From NCBI RefSeq assembly GCF_000612665.1, contig NZ_HG942023.1, forward strand, positions 1-32,142: a stretch of DNA of 32,142 nt, in the 5' to 3' direction. Below the pieces are notes generated by a model. It had not been told where the DNA came from and ran no database searches. It saw only the letters and a program-made list of their open reading frames with translations. Shown here in pieces: positions 21,275 through 29,173 of the stretch. Source of the stretch: Neobacillus dielmonensis (lineage in GTDB: Bacteria; Bacillota; Bacilli; Bacillales; Cytobacillaceae). The stretch's first letter is position 1. Each line of letters begins with the position of its first letter. A program made the position numbers and the translations under genes.

Positions 21275-22487
21275 CAAACTTAAAACAAGATTGACCCTTA
21301 TTTATACAATTTCCTTAGTTCTATTTTTATTGTTGTTTATTAGTATCCTTTATCTTCTCATTTCTCGTGAAATTGATGACAAAGAAATCAACCAACTATC
21401 TGAGTATTACAAACACGAGCAACATGAATTTTACGAAGACCTTTTTGAAAAAAAACAACATGAAATAGATTTTGAGCCAAATCGATCAATTTTTTATTTT
21501 GTTTATAATTCAAAGAATGAATTAGTATCTGGTGAAGAAACCTATCAAGGTTTTCTGCAGTCAATAAGGGAAAAGCCGGACGAGCTGGCAGAAGAAATAT
21601 CTAATGTTGAATGGGACCAAAAGCATTTCCTAATAATGAAACAACCTTTGGCGAAGGAAGGCTTTGTACTACTCGGCACAGATATTACAGGTGAAAAGCA
21701 CTTGATAGAAAACCTTACATGGGCACTGTTTGGCTTAACAATAGCTTTCAGTTTGATTTTTGCACTATTAGGCTTTCATTTTGCCGGACAGGCAATGAAA
21801 CCAATAAAATTAGCATTTGAAAAGCAGGAAAAGTTTGTTTCTGATGCCTCGCACGAACTTCGGACCCCATTAAGTATATTTTATAGCTCAGTTGACCTGT
21901 TAATGCAGGAGGAAAAGCAGCAATTAACTCCGTTTGGGCAGGAAGTCCTCGAAGATGTGAAAACTGAGGCTCAGTTGATGAATAAGCTGGTAAATGATTT
22001 ATTATTTCTAGCAAGAAGTGATAAAGGGCAGTTAACCATGGACATGAAACGGGTTAATCTCTCAAAATTACTTGACTCGATTTTTCAAAGATTCTCCAGG
22101 AAAATTCCTAAAAACCTCCTGTTCGAGCAAAAGCTTGAGCCGGGGATTTGCATTACTTGTGATGAGGTAAGAATTCAAGAATTGGTTTATATATTGCTGG
22201 ATAACGCCTTTCGTTTTACTAAGGATGGGAAGGTGGTCATCAGCTTATGTGCCGCTGGAAGTGAAAAAGTGCTAATCATAGAAGATACGGGGATCGGGAT
22301 TGCAGCGGAGGATCTTCCATACATATTCGACCGATTTTACCGAGCTGATAAAATGCGTGGACAAGAGGGAGCTGGATTGGGCTTGTCTATTGCTAAGGCC
22401 ATTGTTCATGCTCACAATGGAAAAATGGAAGCCGAGAGTACCCTTGGAAAAGGCAGTGTTTTTAAGGTGGTTTTTAAAGAAAGGTAA
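21267..22487 (+). CDS. Membrane sensor histidine kinase
   Basis: The 406-aa product has two membrane segments (about 10-33 and 150-174) around an acidic, His-containing extracytoplasmic domain (YYKHEQHEFYEDLFEKKQHEIDFE). There is little or no HAMP linker before the dimerisation domain with His196 (VSDASHELRTPLS), then HATPase motifs (LLDNAFRFTKDG, EDTGIGI, GAGLGLSIAK). The cluster of His, Glu and Asp in the sensor could bind a metal. Coupled to the regulator by an 8-nt overlap. It converges on the operon for ferric-reductase-like and ApbE proteins, which probably is its target. Confidence 0.92.
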   Translation: MFNKLKTRLTLIYTISLVLFLLLFISILYLLISREIDDKEINQLSEYYKHEQHEFYEDLFEKKQHEIDFEPNRSIFYFVYNSKNELVSGEETYQGFLQSIREKPDELAEEISNVEWDQKHFLIMKQPLAKEGFVLLGTDITGEKHLIENLTWALFGLTIAFSLIFALLGFHFAGQAMKPIKLAFEKQEKFVSDASHELRTPLSIFYSSVDLLMQEEKQQLTPFGQEVLEDVKTEAQLMNKLVNDLLFLARSDKGQLTMDMKRVNLSKLLDSIFQRFSRKIPKNLLFEQKLEPGICITCDEVRIQELVYILLDNAFRFTKDGKVVISLCAAGSEKVLIIEDTGIGIAAEDLPYIFDRFYRADKMRGQEGAGLGLSIAKAIVHAHNGKMEAESTLGKGSVFKVVFKER

Positions 22488-22488
22488 T

Positions 22489-22515
22489 AAAACAGCAGCT
22501 CCTCGCCGCTGTTTT
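22489..22515. terminator. Bidirectional terminator
   Basis: AAAACAGC (22489-22496) / GCTGTTTT (22508-22515) with A-rich left and T-rich right flanks. It separates the kinase gene from the convergent reductase gene, whose stop codon overlaps the stem. Confidence 0.85.
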
Positions 22516-23098
22516 ATTTTATCTTGTGTCCATTCAAATTCGTTGTTTTTTTATCGAGGTCGGATCGCTTGATCTGGTGTGCATCAATATAGCGAATCGT
22601 TGAAAGGAAGATTAAGGCTGCGCTGCCGGCAATATATAAACCAAATGCCCAAGGTTCCTTTGTATCTGTCCCGAGTGCTGTGCCATGAATCATGATCATC
22701 ACCCAAGCAGGCAGAACTGCGTAGTGAAGTTTCCTCCATTTCCTTATACCAAGGTTTCTCATGAAAAAATCGGAAGAACCAATCACTAGGAAGAACAAAT
22801 AAAAGGCAAATGTTCCTAGGGCTGAGTAAATAGGTTCATTCTGTGCAAAGAAGGGAACCAACAATCCAGCAATAGAGTAAGGGACAAATTCATCCTGCCA
22901 GAGTAACATCATATGAAAAACAATCGCCAATAAACCATACCAGCCGCTCGCTTGATGGAGGGTAATAAATAGACCTTTCTTTTTTTTCGTCACTGAAAGG
23001 TTTCCCAGTAATCCTAAGCAAAGAGAAAGGGTGAGCAAATAATAGGCTAAAAATCCTGAAGTTCGGATTAGTGTCCATGTAGTAAAATAGCTGATCAT
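22514..23098 (-). CDS. Ferric-reductase-like transmembrane (haem) protein
   Basis: The 194-aa product has about six membrane segments. Histidines sit in paired helix positions typical of ferric-reductase-like domains binding two b-haems: His48 (TLHQASGW), His62 (VFHMML), His125 (KLHYAV) and His139 region (MIHGTAL). It resembles the membrane subunit of MsrPQ/YedYZ-type systems and lacks FAD/NAD domains, so it must receive electrons from another protein or the quinone pool. RBS AGGAGGA. Last gene of the minus-strand operon, 12 nt after apbE. Residue numbers are counted from the predicted start. Confidence 0.85.
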   Translation of the reverse strand: MISYFTTWTLIRTSGFLAYYLLTLSLCLGLLGNLSVTKKKKGLFITLHQASGWYGLLAIVFHMMLLWQDEFVPYSIAGLLVPFFAQNEPIYSALGTFAFYLFFLVIGSSDFFMRNLGIRKWRKLHYAVLPAWVMIMIHGTALGTDTKEPWAFGLYIAGSAALIFLSTIRYIDAHQIKRSDLDKKTTNLNGHKIK

Positions 23099-23110
23099 TT
23101 TATCCTCCTC

Positions 23111-24031
23111 TTATATGAGAGTAATTTTTCCGGATTTGCTAACGAGGACTGATGAGTAGACCGGATTTATGGTTCTCAAAACCTGTGATAAGGCTTGATC
23201 TTGTTCCATAAAGCAAAGTTTGGCCATAATCTCAGCATCTAAGCAATTTCCAGTTATCACTGTAGCTTGTATAATATCCGTTTCCACTGGCAGCCCAGTT
23301 TGTCCATTTAGCAGATGGTGCTTTATCGTCTCACCTTGTCGCCAGCTTCGATAGATGATATTAGAAGTAGCAATTCCACCATTTTTTATGTAAAGCTGGG
23401 CAATGTCTCTTTCCTCATCATAGGGGTGGGCAATGCCAATGTGCCATACCTTTTCTCCGTCCGACCAGACAGCGATATCCCCGCCTCCATCCACTATTCC
23501 TGCTTTGGCTCCGCTGGACTTTAACCATTGTGCAGCCGCTTGAACAGTGTATCCCTTACCGATTCCACCAAGATCAATATTCCCAGAATCGCACCGCTCG
23601 ACAGCCAAGAATTGCCCTTCAAAATGGAACGGTGCTGTTTTCTTTTGGAAGCTTTGTGGAAATAGACCAGCTTTGGCAGGACAATTTTCAAAAGGAAAAG
23701 AATGGTCGTAACCATGATATTCCATTTGTGATAATAGATAAGGAGAGAACCGGCCTTCCGTTATAGTACGGTACTCTTCTGCCTTTTGCAGGCAATCAAA
23801 CAGCGGAGGAGAAATACACAGTTTTTGTCCTGTGAGCAGCCGGTTTATTTTCTGAAGCTCAGTATCTAAATGAAAGCGGGACCACTCTTTCTCAACATGT
23901 TTAATCCAATGGACAATCACCTCCTGCCAATTTTCAAAACCGCAAGTAGTAACGGCAATATAAAATTGAGAGTTCATTGCTTTGATTGTCAAAGTTTCAA
24001 AGTCGTTAGGATCTTCGTGTTTGACGGTCAC
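23111..24031 (-). CDS. apbE: ApbE-type FAD:protein FMN transferase
   Basis: The 306-aa product shows ApbE features: KAMNSQFYI at the start, DTELQKINRL, the substrate region GNIDLGGIGKGYTVQAA, GAKAGIVDGGGDIAV, GGIATSNIIYRSW, HHLLNGQTGLPVETDI and the Mg-binding NCLDAEIMAKLCF near the end. It transfers FMN from FAD to a threonine or serine in a flavoprotein. I favour GTG at 24031, 8 nt after GGGGGTG. The frame is open up to an ATG at 24109; that version would add a hydrophobic stretch (MFSWIGPIMILTGLLFP) that could be an export signal but has no basic residues and a poor ribosome binding site. It overlaps the preceding gene by 26 nt. Confidence 0.87.
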   Translation of the reverse strand: MTVKHEDPNDFETLTIKAMNSQFYIAVTTCGFENWQEVIVHWIKHVEKEWSRFHLDTELQKINRLLTGQKLCISPPLFDCLQKAEEYRTITEGRFSPYLLSQMEYHGYDHSFPFENCPAKAGLFPQSFQKKTAPFHFEGQFLAVERCDSGNIDLGGIGKGYTVQAAAQWLKSSGAKAGIVDGGGDIAVWSDGEKVWHIGIAHPYDEERDIAQLYIKNGGIATSNIIYRSWRQGETIKHHLLNGQTGLPVETDIIQATVITGNCLDAEIMAKLCFMEQDQALSQVLRTINPVYSSVLVSKSGKITLI

Positions 24032-24275
24032 TGGCTTTGACACCCCCAGATTCTGTATTGGAAACAGTAATCCCGTTAATATCATAATTGGACCAATCCA
24101 ACTGAACATACTCTTGTTCTTGTTTAGTCATCGACTTGGTTATTTCTAATTTTGATTGATTTATCTGGCTTTCACTCGTTTCGCCGGTCCCAACCTGCCC
24201 AATCACAAAGGCAGATAGGGCTGTACCCGTGAGTCCAATCATCCATTTTGCCTTCACCGCATTTTGTTTTGCCAT
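24006..24275 (-). CDS. Small single-pass membrane protein (89 aa) in the apbE operon
   Basis: The ATG at 24275 follows AAGAAGGTG; product 89 aa. A basic N-terminus (MAKQNAVKAKW) leads to a hydrophobic segment (about 12-28, MIGLTGTALSAFVIGQV), followed by a polar, acidic outer part with YVQLDWSNYDINGITVSNTESGG. The topology predicts an N-in, C-out anchor. No ApbE flavinylation motif of the usual (D/S)GA(T/S) form is present. It lies between the stalk-domain and apbE genes, overlapping apbE, so co-translation is likely. Family not recognised; an assembly factor or small partner of the reductase is an inference from context. Confidence 0.6.
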   Translation of the reverse strand: MAKQNAVKAKWMIGLTGTALSAFVIGQVGTGETSESQINQSKLEITKSMTKQEQEYVQLDWSNYDINGITVSNTESGGVKASDRQTRRS

Positions 24276-24289
24276 TTTAATCACCTTCT

Positions 24290-24940
24290 TTAAATAGATT
24301 GAAATATCAAGGCATTGTTTGTTGCATCCCAAACCACCCGATAACCGAGTGCGTTTGCTGCCACAGAAATAGGGATATACACAGTGTTTTCGTAGACAGC
24401 CGCCTGAACAGGCATCGGGGTCTTCATCTTATTTTCATAGACTGCATTGGACCCTGCTTTTACGATTAATTCCCGTCCTTGTCTCGATAAAACACATATT
24501 TTGCTTTCTGGGTATAGCACGGATTCTCCACCTAAGAGTTCGGCAATTGCTTCCCCAGCAACTAGTAACTGTCCATTTTGAGGGATCGCGTAAACATTCG
24601 CTTGGTTATTTCCTGCTATTGCTGGGATTTCATCCGGAGTTTGAATAGGCAGATTATGATTGGCAGGATTGTTTCTCGGCTCCCGTGACCAAATATTCCA
24701 ATATTCGGTTTGCTGTAAATTAACCGTTTGCTTCTGCTGCTGCTCCTGTAACCAATCTCTTGAATCAGCTTCTTCGTTTTCGTCATCTTCATCATCTTCA
24801 TCATCTTCATCATGATCTTTTTGGTGAAACTCAAATTTTTCATGTTCATTTTCGTCGTGTTCAGCTACGACCGTTGTCGCTATTGAAAATACCAAAAAGA
24901 GTCCGGCCACAAGCATCATAAATCTTTTCCATCGGTTCAT
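24290..24940 (-). CDS. Secreted stalk-domain protein with an acidic His/Asp/Glu tract
   Basis: The 216-aa product has a signal peptide (about 1-26, ending VVAEH), a tract of His, Glu and Asp (about 27-60, with DEDDEDDEDDENEE) that could bind cations, a Gln-rich linker, and a C-terminal copper-amine-oxidase-N-like (stalk) domain with LLVAGEAIAELLGG and a second half-motif YIPISVAANALGYRVVWDATNNALIF. Stalk domains occur in wall-associated Bacillus proteins, without a common enzyme function. AGGGAGG precedes the ATG. First gene of the operon, directly downstream of the triple 11-bp repeat. Confidence 0.8.
   Translation of the reverse strand: MNRWKRFMMLVAGLFLVFSIATTVVAEHDENEHEKFEFHQKDHDEDDEDDEDDENEEADSRDWLQEQQQKQTVNLQQTEYWNIWSREPRNNPANHNLPIQTPDEIPAIAGNNQANVYAIPQNGQLLVAGEAIAELLGGESVLYPESKICVLSRQGRELIVKAGSNAVYENKMKTPMPVQAAVYENTVYIPISVAANALGYRVVWDATNNALIFQSI
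24784..24812. repeat. Short tandem repeat, 9-bp unit (ATCTTCATC), about three copies
   Basis: Perfect repeats on the plus strand encode the DEDDEDDEDDE tract of the stalk-domain protein. A multiple of three preserves the frame, so copy-number change would alter only the length of the acidic tract. Confidence 0.7.
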
Positions 24941-24962
24941 GAATTGATATCCTCCCTATTCA

Positions 24963-25017
24963 CTTATAAAGTCAGTTTAGTCCGCGACTCTGAAAGGAAA
25001 CTGAAAAGAGTGTGATA
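24963..25017 (-). promoter_or_regulatory. Divergent control region: triple 11-bp repeat and promoters
   Basis: Minus strand: TATCAC (25017-25012), TTTCAG (25006-25001) and TTTCAG (24995-24990), each 11 bp apart, ending 22 nt before a -10-like TATAAG (24968-24963). This places two copies at about -50 and -39. On the plus strand the same bases supply a CTGAAA (24990-24995) that, with GATAAT (25014-25019, 18-bp spacer), could be the mug promoter. Confidence 0.6.
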
Positions 25018-25063
25018 ATATAAAAAAAGATAAATTTTTATATGTGTAGGAAGGTGATCTAAA

Positions 25064-25570
25064 ATGAAACCCGTACGGGACCGTATAAAAAAAGATTTAA
25101 AAATCTTGTTTGTCGGTTTTAACCCCAGCATCCGTTCTAGTGAAACAGGTCACCACTTTGCTAATCCAAATAACCGATTCTGGAAAATTCTCCATGAAGC
25201 AGGGTTAACCACAAGGAAGTTTCAAGCTGTTGAGGATGACCTGCTTCTGGATTTAGGTTATGGAATCACAAATATTGTTTCGAGACCTACAAAAGCGGCC
25301 GATGAAATTACAAAGGAGGAGTACATAAAGGGGAAGGAAATCTTAAAACAGAAGATTGTCAGTTTTAGACCTGGCATCGTCTGTTATGTAGGGAAAGGGG
25401 TCTACCAACAATTCAGCGGCAAAAAAACTGTTCCATGGGGTATCCAAGAGGAAGCCATTATCAAAGGGACGATTGATTTTGTGGCACCGTCTTCGAGCGG
25501 GCTGGTTCGAATGAAAGTAGAAGAAATTGTGGAAATTTATAAAAAACTTTCTGAATTATTACAACAATAA
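25064..25570 (+). CDS. mug: G/U mismatch-specific uracil-DNA glycosylase (Mug/TDG family)
   Basis: The 168-aa product has the Mug active-site loop GFNPSIRSSETGHHFANPNNRFWK (Asn in motif 1, GHHFA.P.NRFW) and the DNA-intercalating SSSGLVRM motif near 145-152, matching NPSGL in E. coli Mug, with Ser in place of Asn-Pro. It removes uracil or ethenocytosine opposite G. ATG at 25064 behind AGGAAGGTG. Transcribed away from the stalk-domain gene and convergent with the cyclase gene. Confidence 0.9.
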   Translation: MKPVRDRIKKDLKILFVGFNPSIRSSETGHHFANPNNRFWKILHEAGLTTRKFQAVEDDLLLDLGYGITNIVSRPTKAADEITKEEYIKGKEILKQKIVSFRPGIVCYVGKGVYQQFSGKKTVPWGIQEEAIIKGTIDFVAPSSSGLVRMKVEEIVEIYKKLSELLQQ

Positions 25571-25571
25571 A

Positions 25572-25601
25572 AACATCGACGGATCATTGTCCGTCGACGT
25601 T
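25572..25601 (-). terminator. Terminator at the end of the cyclase gene
   Basis: AACATCGACGGA (25572-25583) pairs with TCCGTCGACGTT (25590-25601), one G-U pair. On the minus strand the stem is followed by a T-run. The cyclase stop codon overlaps the stem. It may also end mug transcripts. Confidence 0.8.
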
Positions 25602-27472
25602 TAATAGTCGTTTCCAAATTTTTTCTCATAGCGTGCAAGGGCTATGAGAGGGAAAATATACCGATAACTATGGTAGTGAATATAAAAAGCTCCCCCCATT
25701 CCTTGCCCTTTTGGATAATCTGTCGTCCAATCCTGTTTTTGGAGCGAATTGATTAAAAAGGCAATACCTTTTCGAATCGAAACCGTTGGTTGGTCGGAAA
25801 CAGTGATCAATGCATCGAGGACCCATGCGGTATCAGTCAATGTACTATTCTGAAGCGGAACATACGTATTGGCTATATCACTATGACACGATTCTCCCCA
25901 GCCGCCGTCTTGATTTTGAATACGGCCAAACCAGTTGACTGCTTTGTGGATACTTGGATGACTACTGTCAACTCCCGCAGCCAATAAGCCCGTGACAGCG
26001 GCCCATGTCCCGTAAATATAACAAATACCCCAGCGAGCATACCAAGAACCATCACTTTTTTGGTCGTTTACCAGCCACTCTATGCCCCGTTTAATCACTG
26101 CATGATTATGGGGGACGTTCGTATAGTTTCCGAAAAACTCCAACGTCCTTCCAGTGAGATCGGCACATGATGGGTCAACGAGTAAGAATTTCCCTTTTTC
26201 TAAAGGCAGAAATTCCAATAACTTAGAATCTGTATTTCTCTCAAAAGCTGGCCAGCCGCCATCATCATTTTGCATGGACAACGTCCAATTTATTCCTTTC
26301 TCCCATGCTCCAAGCCAGGATGAAGCGGTTCGTGAAATGGATCGAAGTGAGGCGGTAGTATCGTCCACATCCGGATTCATCGTATTAACATTCGAAAATC
26401 CCCAACCTCCCGGCATCGTCTGCGGATTATGGATGACCCAATCGCCGAATTTACTGTGCTGGCGGCTCAATAAATATTGATTAGCTTTATTAACCATAGT
26501 ATCTTCTGATGAAACCCCAGCAGTCTGCAGGGCATAACTGATTAACGAGGTGTTCCATACATTGGCGGTAGTGTATTGGACGTGGGGATGGCCATCAATA
26601 TCACACGTCATGGATTTCAATCCCACAATTGCATTCCTGATCGTTGGGTCTGTTTTCTTATAGCCGAGGGAAAGCAAAGCAAAAATCATTAAAAACGTAG
26701 AGCTGTAGTAACTGTATAAAGTGCCGTCAGGTTCAATCCGGTCGAGCATATACTTTTTGGCACGGTCTATCGCCAATCGGCGCAGTTCACCAGGAAGACC
26801 AATGAGACGCTTGATTCCATCTTCGAAAAACGACAGCAGTGACCGCCATTCATCAGACCGCACCCACGTGTCTTCCACTTCTTGGTGGATATGCAGGTCA
26901 GCCAAATCAGGAGCAGATTTTAATTTAACGAAATATTTCGAGGCTGCAAGGATCATGATCGGTGTCAGGTTGGCTCTCCCGAATACTGAAAAGGAGTAGA
27001 AATTGATGGGGAAATCAGTCGGCAGTAATATGACTTCAATAGGCAGCGGCGAATGATTTGGCCACTCATATTGTCCTGTTAATGCCAGCATAATTTTAGT
27101 AAAAGTACTGACCTCTTTTAACCCGCCTTTAGCTAGGATAAATTTTTTTGCCGCCTGAAGCGGCCGGCTGTTTTTCTGGTATAATCCCGAAAAAAGCAAG
27201 GCATAGTAAGCCTCCACTGTGGCGGTGAGATTTCCGTCCCCTTCATCATAAAACAACTTCCAAGCCCCGTTTTTCTGCTGTTTGCTTAAAATTCTTTTGC
27301 AAAGCCTTTCAATAAATTCATCATCATCTATTTCCAACGCACGTAATAAAATGATCATATAGGCATCTGTGGAGATTCCCGTTTCAAATGGATAATTCCA
27401 TGAGCCATCGGGGGATTGGTCCTTTCGAAGCTGCCCAATAATCCAATCCATTCTTGTTTTAATATCAGCCAT
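25601..27472 (-). CDS. sqhC: Squalene-hopene-cyclase family terpene cyclase (SqhC, sporulenol-synthase type)
   Basis: The 623-aa product shows the class II cyclase DXDD motif as DVDDTTA near the middle and several QW repeats (QDGSWYARWG, QNQDGGWGES, QNDDGGWPAF). From memory, B. subtilis SqhC shares DRIEPDGTLYSY, GGWGFSNxNTxNPDxDD and CYIYGTWAA, and makes sporulenols from tetraprenyl-beta-curcumene during sporulation. The same substrate is inferred here. The frame opens at a GTG at 27484, but GGGGAG there is only 3 nt away; the ATG at 27472 is preferred though its spacing is long. Divergent from the DUF2515 gene. Confidence 0.9.
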   Translation of the reverse strand: MADIKTRMDWIIGQLRKDQSPDGSWNYPFETGISTDAYMIILLRALEIDDDEFIERLCKRILSKQQKNGAWKLFYDEGDGNLTATVEAYYALLFSGLYQKNSRPLQAAKKFILAKGGLKEVSTFTKIMLALTGQYEWPNHSPLPIEVILLPTDFPINFYSFSVFGRANLTPIMILAASKYFVKLKSAPDLADLHIHQEVEDTWVRSDEWRSLLSFFEDGIKRLIGLPGELRRLAIDRAKKYMLDRIEPDGTLYSYYSSTFLMIFALLSLGYKKTDPTIRNAIVGLKSMTCDIDGHPHVQYTTANVWNTSLISYALQTAGVSSEDTMVNKANQYLLSRQHSKFGDWVIHNPQTMPGGWGFSNVNTMNPDVDDTTASLRSISRTASSWLGAWEKGINWTLSMQNDDGGWPAFERNTDSKLLEFLPLEKGKFLLVDPSCADLTGRTLEFFGNYTNVPHNHAVIKRGIEWLVNDQKSDGSWYARWGICYIYGTWAAVTGLLAAGVDSSHPSIHKAVNWFGRIQNQDGGWGESCHSDIANTYVPLQNSTLTDTAWVLDALITVSDQPTVSIRKGIAFLINSLQKQDWTTDYPKGQGMGGAFYIHYHSYRYIFPLIALARYEKKFGNDY

Positions 27473-27559
27473 TCTAACCCACACCCACTCCCCAAAATAA
27501 GTTCTTAGCTATACATATTCTCTTTATGCAAGGACAATTCACAAGGGAGGGAAACTGCC

Positions 27560-28684
27560 ATTTTTTTTATTCGAAACAGAGAGAAACCACCGGTTGAAAG
27601 AATTAGAGATGAACTTAAGAAGAAGAGTAAAAAAGCCCCACCGCTTGGGACTCCATTAATACCAATTGAGAAAAATCTTCTGGAAAAAGTCCAAAAGGAA
27701 ACCATCATTCATAATGTAAACAATGTTACAAGGACGAAAGCCTACCTTGATTTTTACATGCGGCACCCTGAAATTCATTGGGCCTTTCTAGGCCATATGG
27801 TTTCCCGAAATGGCGGATATAACATGACTGACCTTAAAGGGGAATTTTTGACCAAGCTTTTAAACAGAAAGGACCGTAACGCATTTTTTGCATTCCTAGA
27901 ACGCGGTAATTGGCTGATTTTTCAGGATGTATATCCGCAGTTCCTGTTGTACGAAGAGAGTGTAAAACAGAACCAACCCTTGTTTTACTTATTACCGAGG
28001 CTAAATGTTTCTACCTTTATGGAAACGGTTTGGAATCAGTTGTGGCGGGGAGAAGATAGCTATACACTTTGCATGGCATTAATCGTTAATGAGCAAAGCT
28101 ACTTGGAAAAAAGAGTGGTCCAAAATCCCTTCTATCAAAAAGAAGTGTTAAATAAGTTTGAATTTATTATTCAGGATTTGCTTTCCTTCAATCACATTCT
28201 GTTTCCCCACGGCACAGGAAAACTGAGGGGACTTACTCTACACCAATTTAAGTCACTGCATGAGAGGATATTGCTTGGAAAGAGGCTGTATTCAGTGCTA
28301 TTTCATGATAAAGATTTACTAGATGAAACAGTAAACTGGGCAATAAATCACCCTCATACAGGATCAAGAAAAGACTACTGGCCTCATATGTTTAATAATG
28401 TAAACGAGGGAGTTCCTGGGTTGACCTTTCCACTTCGTTTGAAAAATTGTAAGCTGCGAAAGGGGGCAAGGAAAGTTTATAGTCCAAACTTAGAATATGC
28501 TTGGAAAAATATCAGCCAGCCAGAAGCCGAATCAGGGGACTGGTTTGAGGACTCAAATGTTGTGAATTATCTTGTGAATGACAATGCTTTATTTAATGGG
28601 GAGATTAAAAATGAATACTGTAAAACCATTGAACGGCTCGAAATTACCGCCCTTGCCAAAAAGACGATTAACTTTTTTGAATAA
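27560..28684 (+). CDS. yppC: DUF2515 protein (YppC-like), with an unusual ATT start or frameshift
   Basis: The clear part of the protein begins around TRTKAYLDF, with HPEIHWAFLGHMVSRNGGYNMTDLKG at residues following the ATG at 27758; this is the DUF2515/YppC pattern, of unknown function. Coding sequence continues in frame well upstream of that ATG (KPPVERIRDELKKKSKKAPPL...IEKNLLEKVQKE), yet from the stop at 27506 no ATG, GTG or TTG occurs before it. AAGGGAGG (27543-27550) lies 9 nt before ATT at 27560. Either ATT is the start, or the run of eight T at 27561-27568 hides a frameshift from the ATG at 27526. I annotate the ATT start (374 aa). Confidence 0.7.
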   Translation: MFFIRNREKPPVERIRDELKKKSKKAPPLGTPLIPIEKNLLEKVQKETIIHNVNNVTRTKAYLDFYMRHPEIHWAFLGHMVSRNGGYNMTDLKGEFLTKLLNRKDRNAFFAFLERGNWLIFQDVYPQFLLYEESVKQNQPLFYLLPRLNVSTFMETVWNQLWRGEDSYTLCMALIVNEQSYLEKRVVQNPFYQKEVLNKFEFIIQDLLSFNHILFPHGTGKLRGLTLHQFKSLHERILLGKRLYSVLFHDKDLLDETVNWAINHPHTGSRKDYWPHMFNNVNEGVPGLTFPLRLKNCKLRKGARKVYSPNLEYAWKNISQPEAESGDWFEDSNVVNYLVNDNALFNGEIKNEYCKTIERLEITALAKKTINFFE

Positions 28685-29066
28685 ACAGGCTCTTTCAACG
28701 GCTGTACTGGCAGCATTGTTGGGTACTTACTTAGACTTGTATTTTGTTGGTAAAGGTCTGTATTCCTTTCCGTATCGGCCGTTTCCAGAACTATTTTCCA
28801 TCAATATACTGTTTACTTTACTCGTTTTACCAGTCTTTATTATTACTTTTTTATACTGGACTTCACAAATTAATAGGTGGGGAAAAGTTGGGGTAGTAAT
28901 GTTTATAAGTTTGTTCATGACCATCATGGAAAAGTTAACCGAACTGCTTGGGTTTTTTGTCCATTCCGATGGTTGGAAACATAACTTTACATTTTTCGGG
29001 TATATGATATTTTTAACCGTTATTACTGTGTTTCATAGCTGGATCGAAGGACGTCTAGGAAAATAA
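28611..29066 (+). CDS. Four-segment membrane protein (CBO0543-like?)
   Basis: The 151-aa product starts at an ATG 7 nt after GGGGAG, inside the end of the DUF2515 gene (74-nt overlap). A basic N-terminus (KLPPLPKRR) is followed by about four membrane segments, with PYRPFPELF, FLYWTSQINRWGKVG and WKHNFTFFGYMIF between or within them. It looks like the small CBO0543 family of Firmicute membrane proteins, but I am not sure. The overlap indicates translational coupling with YppC. No function known. Confidence 0.65.
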   Translation: MNTVKPLNGSKLPPLPKRRLTFLNKQALSTAVLAALLGTYLDLYFVGKGLYSFPYRPFPELFSINILFTLLVLPVFIITFLYWTSQINRWGKVGVVMFISLFMTIMEKLTELLGFFVHSDGWKHNFTFFGYMIFLTVITVFHSWIEGRLGK

Positions 29067-29070
29067 AAAA

Positions 29071-29173
29071 ACCGGGACAACTGTCCCGGGTTTCCCAGTG
29101 CCCATTAAGACACCAGCCCCTTCCGTCCGTACAGTGGTTAAGTGTCCCGCAACAAGCGAATGTTCGGAAGGGG
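29071..29173 (-). ncRNA. Candidate leftward small RNA ending in a terminator
   Basis: CCGGGAC (29072-29078) / GTCCCGG (29083-29089) has an A-run on its left (29062-29070), that is a T-run for leftward transcription; rightward there are only three T residues. To its right CCCCTTCCG (29117-29125) pairs perfectly with CGGAAGGGG (29165-29173) around a 39-nt loop. No minus-strand ORF of note feeds this terminator. A weak -10 (TACAAT, near 29185 on minus) could start a short RNA. It might instead be a plain bidirectional terminator plus an unrelated stem. Confidence 0.35.
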
